In this document: one piece after another, positions 12,099 to 22,495 of the stretch | Layout: each line of letters opens with the position of its first letter | Numbering within the stretch: position 1 is the first letter of the stretch | NCBI GenBank assembly: GCA_902806575.1 | Contig: CADCXD010000002.1 | Location: 2,542,001-2,606,000 of the forward strand | Reading direction: 5' to 3' | Length of the DNA stretch: 64,000 nucleotides | DNA from: Jackrogersella multiformis | Lineage: Eukaryota > Ascomycota > Sordariomycetes > Xylariales > Hypoxylaceae | The notes under the pieces: generated by a model | What the model saw: the letters and a program-made list of their open reading frames with translations, nothing else | Database searches by the model: none | What the model was told of the DNA's origin: nothing | Program-made: the position numbers and the translations under genes

Positions 12099-13612
12099 TT
12101 CATCGTTGTCCGGACGCGAGGTCATGTCGAAGACAACCTCACGAGCAGGCCAGACCGTCCTGTATTGGTACCTTGCAGCCAGGCAATTAGGGAATAGCCA
12201 TAGGATGGCCGAGGCTAGCACAGCTCAGAAATGAGGCTGCTGGAACAACCCGGCATTTCCCAGGAAGCTACAGTTACAACCGCAAATGTGAGTGTGTGTG
12301 TACGGTAACATCCCAATCGCTTTGAACTGCCTACAAAAAAACAGAATCGAAACATGGTGACGGAAGGGAAATAATGGCGTTATTTGTCATCAGACTCAGC
12401 TACAGATTCGGGAACGCGTGCGGCAGCAAGGTTTGTCCCGCATGATTTCGCGTGGTCTCGCATGGCTGGGCCACGAGGTTAGATGAATAATAAAACCTAA
12501 GCAATACCTAAATCGATAATCCGAGAGAGAGAGAAAAAAAAGGAGAGGACAGCTCGTTGGGTGAGCAGGATGAGAAAGTAGGTAGGTAGGATACGAGTAT
12601 TGCCTACAAAGCTCCATAGTGACCCCCAAAATTCCAGACGATCGAGAACCTTTCTCCACGAAGGGCTGTCAGATGTACCGTGGGCGGCTAGAGGAGCGTT
12701 GTGAAAGGTTGGAAGCAGGTACCAATTTGCCGTTCGGCCACTTTAGGGAGTGGATAATTTCTATGCTGAGCCGTTGAGTGGTTGAAAATATTCCGGTCGT
12801 TGAGAGGTGCAACGAAAGAGACGCAAGGCCAAGACAACGACCGGCAATAAATTATTGGACTTATCATTGTGGCGTAAAAGATACACAAAAAAACATACAT
12901 CGCGTCCATCGTGTGTCAACCTGGCTGCTGCAAAAAGGGGGGCGTGCCTTAACGGCCTCTCAAAGATAAGTAAGGCACTGCTGCTCATGCATCCCCACGC
13001 CCCGTCGGAGACATGGTCGCATAAACTGAGGCCATTCGGTTATGCAGGTGGTGACGATTTGCAGCCCTGTGTCTCTGGAGCATATGCGGAGTACGGTCAG
13101 GCAATCTGAATTCAATATGCGGCTTACTATGTATGGATGCATCGTGGGATTCCCCCGCAAAAGGGAATATAGCAGCAATCCATCTTCGAAATTGGAACCC
13201 AGCTGCCCATTCCCCAGGCTCTGGACCTGCGTCGCTTTCAACCAGATCCTCCTCACATGCAAAATCGCCCACAGCTGTTCCATTATTTGCATGGTCGGGC
13301 CCTTCCAGAAGAAGCAAACAATACTTTCCGTTACTGGTGCGCCGCATCGGCTACGGCCTGTCCCTTGATCCGCAAATATGCAGACATCCGTTATGGCCCC
13401 CCTTAAGACCCTGTTCCTGAAGCTGCCTAACAGCGCCGTAAGATGAAGATGCTTTCTAGGTATCATTATCCATTCATCGTGCTATATAGAAATCGCGAGC
13501 TCGGGAGTGCGCACGCGAGGGAACCAATCTGATTAAGGCTCAACCTCCTCATTGATTGTATGTGGGCCGAAGCCGCATGAAGGGAAATAACCCCTTTTTC
13601 GAGTCTATCCAC

Positions 13613-15174
13613 TCATCTCTTTACAATCGTAACTAAAAAAACAAGCGAGGTTAGCATCCGAGATATTGAAAAGCTATTGAAAGGTTGGCGAGCAATCATA
13701 CCTATATCTTCATCGCCGAGTTCGTGGCCAAGCCCCACGCGTTGGGGTTGGTGCTTTACAGACTTCCCGTAGACTATCGCGGTTTTGAACTGCTCGACAA
13801 TGCTCCGATGGATTGCGTTGCACTTGAGATTCATTGGTCAGTTGGTTTGCACCGGTCAAAAGTTACCGAGGCGAGGTACTTACAAAGTCTTCGACTGTGC
13901 ACCTAGTGGAACGAAGCACAACAGGCTGCGAATAGTCCGGCATCTTCCCTTTCGGCTTCGTGTAAACCCGGACCAATTTTAGCATGTCCCACCTGCAGGA
14001 AAAAGGAGATTAACCATGTGTGTGCTTACATAGTTTCATAAAGGGGGTGTTCGAGACTTACATAGCTTCCATTAACTCGTCGACGTTCCACCCATGCTCA
14101 GAGCTGACAGGTACCGCGTTGGGAATACGATACAACAAGTCCAGCTCCTCGATGCTGATTGCGTCGATCTTGTTGAGGACGTAAATGACCGGAATGTAGC
14201 TACGGCTCTTGGCTTCCAAGATGTCGATCAGGTCATCAATAGTGGCATCACAGCGAATCGCAATGTCTGCTGAATTGATACGATATTCGGCCATTACGGC
14301 TCTGATCTCGTCGTGGTCGATGTGGGATAGCGGTACGGTACTTGTAATATTAAGCCCACCCTTGTCCTTCTTCTTGAAAGTGATATTTGGCGGTTCCTTA
14401 TTGATACGAATGCCGAATCCTTCCAATTCGGTTTCGATGATTCGTTTGTCTGTCAAGGGTTTGTTCACGTCCAACACGATGAAGATCAAGTGGCAGGTCT
14501 TAGCGACAGCAATCACCTGACGACCACGACCTCTTCCGTCTTTGGCTCCTTCGATAATGCCCGGAAGATCGATCATTTGCAAAGGAGCTCCTATAGAACA
14601 CGGTGTCAGGCGAGCAACCCACAATAAACCCCCCAGGCACCCAGAGAAGCCCTGAGAGGGTGGGGATAGGGATAGTGATGGGGACAGGAATGGGGACCAG
14701 AGTTGTAGGAGCCATACCATTGTACATGACTTGTCCGGGAACGGATGTCAGGGTGGTGAACTCGTACGCTGCCGCTTCCGAGTGTTGGCCAGTCAATCTA
14801 GTCATCAGAGTACTCTTACCGACGGACGGGAAGCCGATAAACCCGACACTGGCGACACCAGTTCTGGCGACGTCGAAGCCTTCACCTCCACCACCTCCGC
14901 CACTCGACGACGGAGTTAAGAGCTCTCGCTTCAGCTTCGCCAACTTTGCCTTTAGTTGGCCTAGATGAAACGAAGTTGCCTTGTTCTTCTGAGTTCGAGC
15001 CATCTATGAAGTATCGCTTTTAGTACATCTCGTACATCTCGTACACCTCTTACACCTCTCAAGGAGCCAACCCAACTTACTTCGGACTCGATCTCCTTAA
15101 TCTATGAATAGGTTAGCGGTCTATCTGTTCACCGGGAATGTTGGACAACTTACCTTTTCCACCGTCGTCGACAT
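13613..15174 (-). CDS. RBG1: Developmentally regulated GTP-binding protein 1 (DRG1/RBG1)
   Basis: A cytoplasmic translational GTPase that works with a DFRP/Tma46-type partner on ribosomes. Seven exons: 15174-15154, 15101-15081, 15003-14718, 14590-14062, 13992-13884, 13822-13702 and 13632-13613, giving 368 residues, the usual family length. The N-terminus MSTTVEKIKEIESEMARTQK is the DRG1 signature. G1 is GFPSVGKST (residues 71-79), G3 DLPGIIEGAKDGRGRG (from 117), G4 NKID, and G5 lies near SSEHGW. The C-terminal TGS domain begins at LVRVYTKPKGKMPDY, and the protein ends VTIVKR. Every junction has a GT donor and AG acceptor and restores the frame. The first two exons are only 21 nt and the last 20 nt. 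Intron 14591-14717 contains GGGGA-type repeats. Confidence 0.97.
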
Positions 15175-18100
15175 GTTCAGGGATTCAGCAGAAGTATCAT
15201 TGGTTTATTCCAGAATGAAAGTGAAATCTTTTCTTAGCCTCTTGCAGTGAAGTTATGAAGTATTATCCGGTAAGTTACCTATGTAGTCTATGTAGTTCTT
15301 AAAGATTTCAATACTTCGTGATTTAGCGGGGCAAATTGAAGAATCAACCTAGAAATGCTTTTTCTTTTCTTTTGCTGGTGATGTCAAACCCCGCGATTAG
15401 CCGCACTTTTCCCGAAGACCTATATATACAGTATAATATACAATACTTCGATAACGGTGATTAATTGGATATAAGAATATAGATTTAATCGAACGTGTTT
15501 AGACCTCCCTATATGTACTTCTATATGATGCCCTTGAGTACCAACTTTTAACAGTACCCATGTACGTAGCTTAAGATAGAATACAGAAATTCAATTATAA
15601 CACCGTACATGCTGGCAAGTATAACAAGAATACCTCCATCGCGTCTCTCGAAACACAATTGAAAATAAATATATCATGGATAAGGGGTGTTCATGTAATG
15701 CAGCTCCCAAATATTGTCCAAAAACACAACCTAACTACCTCTCTATAATACCTCGGGAGACGAGAAGCATGGGACTTTGTCATATATCTACAACAGATTG
15801 CTCATGATAAATCGAACGTCCCTTTTTCTGACAGTTCCAAGCACATTTTGAAGTAACCTACTATCACTAATACTTTACACATATGTCTACCATATCCTTG
15901 TGGCCATCAAACATGACGTTTCGGGACAAGGAGGATGACTTATCAAACGCACAGCTTACTTAATCTGGGGGCAACATCTACAACTACCAAAATCAGGCCT
16001 AGATGAGACATCAAGAGTCAATAAAAGGTACATGACCACGAAGAAGCAAGGGAGGTTTCGTGCTATCTTCTGATATTAAATAACAGCCCATCATGCAAGG
16101 GGATACTTATTTGCGGTCTTAAGAAAGGTCCTTAACTAGCATTAACTTAAGTTGATTAAGGTAGCGAAGGAAAATTGTCGTCGATCCTGTTGAAAGACTC
16201 TTGTAAGGATCATGATTATTCTCGATGTAAATTGCTAAATCCATAATGTGGGAGTATGGTTTGGGGAACCTACTTAACCTAAGTACCTCTTAAGTAGGTA
16301 GTGAAGTACTAGTAAACCACTACTATCCATGGATATCTATACCTACTACCCGTAACCTTATATCCGAGAACTATCGTCATGAAGGGACACCTAAAAAGGC
16401 CATTATTGCCTAACTTTCACCTAGAAAACCAAGATATAAAGACAAAGATGCCAAGCATATCAATTTTTGCCTTGATATTCAAACTACTAAGTCGCTGGAG
16501 TAATACCTCATTCGTATTTTTAACACTACGAGTTTTTCTTAAAAAAATCGACCACAGGGCTGTTAAGGATTAGGATAGTATGATTAATATTGTCGGATAT
16601 ACTCATTGTGGCCGTTAAGCACTGTAATATTTACAGGGGAGCCATATTGCATACAGAATACACGTTGATATGTACTTACGTATATGCCTAGGTTAGAAAC
16701 CATTCGTGTGTATATTGTTAAGGCATGAGAGAAACTTTCGACGTTAATCATAGCAAAAGTGTAAGAAAGAGGCTCGCTAATTACTAATGAGATAAATAAG
16801 AAGTCGTTAAGACCTACTTGATACTCAGACCTAGAAAATTTCCCCCTAACTATCTACCTAGGAGGTATATACACATCTATAATCTTCCGGGTGAATAATT
16901 ATCAAATCGAATTTTCCTCCACCCCCTTTCCCCAATACATTGGTACTTATCATTACTGAACCCCTTTATAAAGGCATAGCATCCCCTATCAATACTTGCT
17001 CTGTCCATATAATCTAGTGATGAGGTGATAAAAACTAGCAAAAAATTATTCTTGGATTTATGCTAAAGGGGCTCTCGTAGCTAGGTAAACACAGGGGGCA
17101 GCTACTTAGCCTTAAACTGACACGATATTATACTTACTAACAACACTATTAAAGTTCAGCCAAATGATCAACCCTGCGAGCCATGTCCAATGCTGTTACT
17201 AACTACAGAATACTCACTAAGGCGTGCGTCATTTCGATTCTCAGTAATAAAGCTCGGTAACAGGTGGTGTAGGTATGATCATAAAATTTCCGTATACCTT
17301 ATACTATCACAAAACCTCAGCTTATTATCCTCGAACTACCTAGTGTAGAGAATCACGGAAATATCTAACTAGGAAGCTTCTTCACCAAATACACGCGATC
17401 GATAAATGCTCTTAGACCCAAATATCAACGAAAATATACCCTTAACATAGATGTTTAACATTCCTACTATATATACCTATCTATTTAAATTTTTCTAAAA
17501 TAGTTCACTCGTCAAAGAAAGGAGTGGGACTTTTATCTTTGTCAAAGAGTGTACTAACAGCCCTAGAAGCCAGTATAAATCTTACTGTCTGTCCTAAACC
17601 TACTAATCTATGTTATTAACAAATAGTGCAATGTTCTTGCCGATATGCATATAACCTAATAAAAATTCCAACATAACAAATCATTCTATATTAATAGGTA
17701 GACAAATATAACGCCCGCGATGGATACACCACTCGTCCCCGATGGCTGTTTCGGAAGGAACCATAATTTAAACAGGCGGATTGTATTGTGCTTGGGTGGA
17801 AGCCTACAAATCTGGACTCCGGGCATTCCTACGGGCGTTGAACGTCGAGGAGAAGAAAAGGGCCGCCACGAGTCTTGCCAATATGGTCGATAGCCTATCG
17901 CTGGCTGGTAGTGACAATATGGAGCCGCCACTTTCTTATCACAGGCGGAAAGTTGGGAGAAGTAGACCTGGCTGGCCGACTATGCGGGCGGCTAAGAAGT
18001 CTAGGTCTTCGTGCCGTGCAAGGTGAAAGAGAGTAGGACTAAGGAGATAAATATGATCAAGAAAATTCATGGTTAAATTGGGTTTTTTAATTTCCTTTTC

Positions 18101-18688
18101 AGCAGCCGTGATTCAAAGACGTGACAACTTTAGGGCATATTAACTAGATCTTACATCTCCTAACCCTGCTAGGGACAAAATGATATTGCCACCTCACATA
18201 CCTACTTTTTGCCCTCTTCACTTCCAAAAGTGTTCTATGTTAGATGAGTATCAGCAGGAGTCGAGTGGTGTTGGTGGTACACTGCTAGTTATTAATAACA
18301 CTGAGATGTTATCAAGTCGAGGGAAATCGATATGCCTATCTTATAAAAACTGTCGGAAATAGTCTTGAACTAAGGGCTTGCAATATTATAAACTTAATTA
18401 CGAAAAAAACAAACGAACAAACAAGTAAATGAAACAAGTACAAGTAACATACTGCAGCATTAAGTAAATCGATTCCGAAGTTAAGGTAAGCTGTTCGAAG
18501 CCTGGATTATATATCCGCATAATTGCATATACTAATATACTACAACAAACCGTTAACTGCATAAAAGAGAATACCTAGACCAAGTTTAGGTAATGGACAC
18601 TTAACGATTTGAAAATTTCCACCTCGTCACATGCTTTCCCATTTGACGCGTTGTCAACATCGAGTACAGAGGGTTCCCCTGCTTCAAG
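15175..18688. other. AT-rich gene-free block with a GC-richer island
   Basis: About 3.5 kb dominated by A/T with frequent TA steps and no long frames. At about 17700-18030 base composition rises and a frame at 17781-18026 (plus) encodes a basic C-terminus-like peptide (ALNVEEKKRAATSLANM) that I cannot identify. The block resembles mutated, possibly RIP-decayed DNA, but no element ends are visible. The proximal 200 bp before 18689 should hold the polyprenol reductase promoter. Confidence 0.5.
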
Positions 18689-19691
18689 ATGCCAGCATCG
18701 GACCTGCTCGCGTATACCGCTGATCTGAGTCCAGCGGCGTACTGTCAGCTTTTCTACGTCCTTGCAGCCGCAACTGTGCTGGCTATCGCGGCAACTCCCA
18801 AGTCTGTACAAAGCTTGCTCACCCATTACGGCGCTAGAAGCTCGGTCGAGGGCGTGCCGAATAGCAGATGGAATAAGCAAGCCGGCAATGGACCTCTTAT
18901 CGGCGTCATTGGTTGGGTGACATCCGTTGGCCAAGTCTCTCATTCATGGTTCATTCACTTCTATATTCTTTCTCTATCGTGCTCCGTTTTCTGGGCAGTT
19001 CAATTCCTTTGCCATGGAACGATCATGGACTTCATCGCCGGGAACCAAGCATCGAGAGAGGGAGCATCGATGAGTACCAACCAGGTCATTATCGTGTGGC
19101 TGCTGATGAGCCTGCAAGGCGCTAGACGTTTTTACGAATACGTGGCCGTTATCCAAACTTCATCTTCTACGATGTGGATTGTCCATTGGTTCTTGGGAAT
19201 GGCCTTCTACTTCTGCACAAATATCTCTATCTGGATTGAAGGATCTAGTAAGTATCATGATGTCGTACTGTTTTGTAGCCTTCTAAAAAGTAGTCATAGA
19301 TTCGATCCAGTCTTCCGAGAGAAGATCCTTCGATACCGAGATACCACCCTTCAAGATAATTGTCGGAGTTTTTATGTTCCTAGCCTCGTGGTTCATGCAA
19401 TACAAATGCCACAGCAATCTGTCTCGATTGAAGAAGTATTCGCTTCCAGAGGACGGTATGTTTCAATACCTGGTATGTCCACATTACACATGCGAATGCT
19501 TGTTGTATCATTCTCTAGCTCTAGTAGCAGCGCCGAAGGATCAACTGTATAACAGGACACTGATTTGTGCGATGTTGTTTGTCGTGGTTAATCTTGGTGT
19601 CACTGCCAATGGCACTAGGAAGTGGTATTGCGAAAAATTCGGCCGCGAAAAGTTGCAAGGGAAATGGAGTATGATACCCGGTATATTCTGA
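18689..19691 (+). CDS. DFG10: Polyprenol reductase (DFG10/SRD5A3 family)
   Basis: ER-membrane enzyme that reduces the alpha-isoprene unit of polyprenol in dolichol synthesis for N-glycosylation. Exons 18689-19247 and 19300-19691 (intron 52 nt, donor GTAAGTATC, acceptor TCATAG) give 316 residues. The first exon has hydrophobic segments and the family block SLQGARRFYEYVAV followed by SSSTMWIVHWFLGMAFY. The second has LASWFMQYKCHSNLSRLKKY, VCPHYTCECLLYHSLAL, VNLGVTANGTRKWYCEKFG and the C-terminal PGIF, all in the steroid-reductase C-terminal domain. The start is the first ATG of the frame and is followed at once by a plausible N-terminus. It converges on the ALKBH6 gene with only 21 bp between stop codons. 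Confidence 0.9.
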
Positions 19692-19712
19692 GATCGAATT
19701 CGTCTGAGCAAA

Positions 19713-20761
19713 TCACTTTTTCTGGAACAATCCAAGCTTGCCTCCTAATTTCGACACTTTCACAACGTCTCGATACGTCAAGCTGGTACGGGTCTTTCGT
19801 ATGTTACGGCCTTCTGCAAAAGCGTCAGGCGATCGGAGGAGATTCCAATTGGCAACCGTGCTCTCCGAGAGTTCAACATCTTCTGTTATATCATCGATGC
19901 CGTGAAGAAAATCCGTGTATAGGGCGGAGGAAGTGATTAGCAAGCTTCGAGGCTCTTGCAATATTCTCCAAGATGGCTTAGTATCTACAGTTCCGTCATC
20001 CTTCGATTTGTAGATGTTGAGGCAGAGACTAGCCCCGAGGCTCACAGTACATACAACGGGATGATAAGCAGCTCCGTCCTACTTCAGGATGAGCAGTTCA
20101 TCACGGTGACCCCGTGAAAGCTACTCTCTTACCTTATGAGGCATTATTCCGATGCCGGGAGGATATTCTGAATATACATTAACATCCTAAGCCAGATGAT
20201 AAAATCTTACATTTTAAAGCGTCACATTCTCGGATGGGTGAACAAAATGGCAACGATGAAAGCATGTTACCCTGAAAAACGAGACCATATCAAATCTCGT
20301 GCGCGGGCATGCGTCTAAACGTACCATTGATTAAAACATGATTCGGTTTCTGATGAATACTATCGGAAAAGATATCGGACGAATCGGGATTTTTCGAAAG
20401 CTGAATATATTTGAGACGAGGTACGATCGGATCATTTAACCAAGCCGGCAAGGGAGCGTCTATCAATTTGTTATTGACAAGATCAGATGGCCATGTTTGT
20501 AGTCGTCGATGAGTGAGCTGCTTCCAACGTGGCTTCGGCGCGGTTGCTATCTGCATCAAAGTCAGGCGCCGACTATGGGAGGCATGACTTCAGCAATGAT
20601 TGTAACCGCACTTTGTCTAGAATGGCTTCCTCTTCTTCTTGCGTGATAAAATCCGAGATGTAGTACGCCGCTGGGGGTAAGGTTGTGATTCGGACTTGAT
20701 CGAGAGAATCAGGAAGCGTAATATTAGCAGAGGTCGAATTCATCAGGTAGTTGTTGGCCAT
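19713..20761 (-). CDS. ALKBH6: AlkB homologue 6, 2-oxoglutarate/Fe(II) dioxygenase
   Basis: Four exons (20761-20612, 20550-20325, 20167-20133, 20078-19713) encode 258 residues. AlkB proteins oxidatively demethylate nucleic acids; the substrate of the ALKBH6 branch is not settled. Family blocks include YYISDFITQEEEEAILDK, PKPRWKQLTHRRLQTWP, HVLIN, EYPPGIGIMPH, VVCTVSLG and DFLHGI. Iron ligands are visible as H136-x-D138 and H196, and the 2-oxoglutarate pair as R234 and R240 in TRTSLTYRDV. The middle residue of the HxD motif is Lys where I remember Glu as common, which is not catalytic. One exon is only 35 nt. Introns are 61, 157 and 54 nt with GT...AG ends, and the frame is restored at each. 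Catalytic residues are intact, so activity is expected. Confidence 0.93.
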
Positions 20762-22451
20762 GATGAGTGGCTACTAGTAAATTTGGCGAATTTCGACTTC
20801 AAGATCTTAGAAAGGTAATAACAGTCGAAAAACGGCGCAAAATGGGGGTTAGCGAAGGGATACCTAGAATTAGTGTGGCTTCACTGCGAAAGATTGGTCA
20901 AATCTTTATTAAAAAAAGGATACGTCTTGCTATCGAAGACGAAATACGATCGCACGTGTAACTTTATGCACACAGATAACATAACATAACATGTATGTTA
21001 AGGCTGTGTGGGCTGTGTAAGCTGCGTATCAATAATATCGGATTCGTTTGAGATAGATACCTAGGCAATAAATACCTAGGCAGTCTCATGGATCTGTGAG
21101 CTGATCAACGCGGGATGACCTGGATGACCTGAATGAACTGGATGACTTATCAGCAGAAAGAAGGTGGGTTGGCAGACAGACAGGCGTAAAGGCAGACAGG
21201 TTGAGCAGTCCGTTTAAAAAGGTGAGATGTAAGAGTGGTCAGACCGTCATCAGGCCGCGTTGCGTTGCTAGAAGAATCTCGGGTTGTAAAAAGAGAGATG
21301 TGTGCAGATATGTGCAGTTTATTAGTGACAATCAATAATGGAGCTGTGTTAAGAGACAGAATTTTCAACGAGTCGCGGGAGAGAAAAGCTTGGAAAGAAA
21401 TGGAGAATGAGGGGCGGAAGCAAGTAGGCAGACAAAGCTGGCAAGAGCATCATGAGCCTTTTGAACGCGATTGGACGAGCAGAGCAATCGAGCAGGGGTC
21501 GCCGCTGTTCGAGGGGGCAAGGAGCAACTCAAGACTCAAGCCCTGGCCCTACCCTCACCTCACTCTGCAAATTTGCGGAAATACCGGCCACCCGACCCAT
21601 CCGTATCCAATCCGATGGCCAATGAGAGACGGTCCTGGCTTGTTAGACTGATCTCTGAAATTGATCTTCACTGGCTACGCAAGGAAAACAGTCCTAGTGC
21701 TACTACACTAACAAAACGCACTAGTCTATTTTTGTTCGTAGCCTACTTCAAGTACACTCGTACCCGTTCTCTTTCCTTTTCCTAAGATCCAAGTTGTTTG
21801 GTGCCTTCCAGTCAGTGTCGTTTTCCTTGGTTATGCGCTTGCTTGCCTGCCTGCCTGCCTTCCTTGCCTACTGCCTACCTAATCTGCCTATCTCCCTGAT
21901 AGTTTTATTACATATCCATTTACATATTACTGGGATGGTAGGTGCTGGTCCTGCTCCTGCTCCTGCTCGTACTATTATTATTACTATTATCGTTAGCTAC
22001 CTAGGTACGGAATAGAATTTCCAAGATCCTTTAAACTGATTTGGCTGTTGCATCCTTCTAAACTGTGTACCTATTACCTCTCATTCAATTTTTGCAAATA
22101 ATTTCCTGCTTCTGCTCTAAAAAAAAAGTTATTCCATTCACAACTGGCGGCGGTAATTATTCACGACAATTCTTGTTCATCAGCGATATATTAGCAAACA
22201 GTACCTACCTTTGATTCAATCCCGTCACCCCGTCTAGTGTCCACCAGATCCAATTCAAAGCCGTCCGAAGTCGCCTACCTACCTAAGGTATTCCCATCCG
22301 CCCACTGAATTGTTTAAACCCGCGACCGACCATTTTTTACTCGCACTCGTGTTATCGTAAGAGTAGAGAGTAGCCCGCCCTGTCCATATTCGCCAAGTCC
22401 GTACAGCGTTTCAGACACGAACGTTTTCCTTATAGTCACCCACGAGTGGCC
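20762..22451. other. Shared upstream region of ALKBH6 (-) and Hos4-like gene (+)
   Basis: About 1.7 kb between divergent starts. Holds GGATGACCT-like repeats (21113-21150), a GCCT run (about 21845-21868), TAGGTA motifs and pyrimidine-rich stretches near 21760-22260 that suit a plus-strand leader. Short frames in the interval are not recognisable. Confidence 0.45.
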
Positions 22452-22490
22452 ATGATGGTGTACTGTATTGTATTTCGGTATATGAATTGA
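22452..22490 (+). promoter_or_regulatory. Upstream ORF before the Hos4-like gene
   Basis: A 12-codon uORF with three in-frame ATGs (22452, 22455, 22482) ends in TGA at 22488-22490, five bases before the chosen main ATG at 22496. A further ATG at 22491 is out of frame with the main protein and in a weak context. If this stretch is in the mRNA, it should reduce or gate translation. Confidence 0.5.
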
Positions 22491-22495
22491 ATGCT

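Larger units (their letters stand above)
7169..13612. other. 6.4 kb interval without a recognised gene
   Basis: Divided among AT-rich and mixed stretches, AG-rich runs (8510-8545, 8750-8772), a TTGTA repeat (10001-10020), TAGGTA motifs (9207-9225, 11446-11464, 11559-11579) and a CAT repeat (12058-12098). A stop-poor segment at about 12960-13466 is open in several frames on both strands, which argues against any one of them. The side nearest 7169 should hold the promoter and 5' leader of the CENPB-type gene. Confidence 0.5.

Noticed and set aside
11943..12234. Overlapping frames with poly-Asp (minus) and poly-Ser (plus)
   Set aside because: Both come from the CAT repeat at 12058-12098, with no conserved sequence around it.
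12960..13466. 168-codon minus-strand frame
   Set aside because: Two frames on each strand are open here, so openness reflects a lack of stops. No family match, signal peptide or splice structure.
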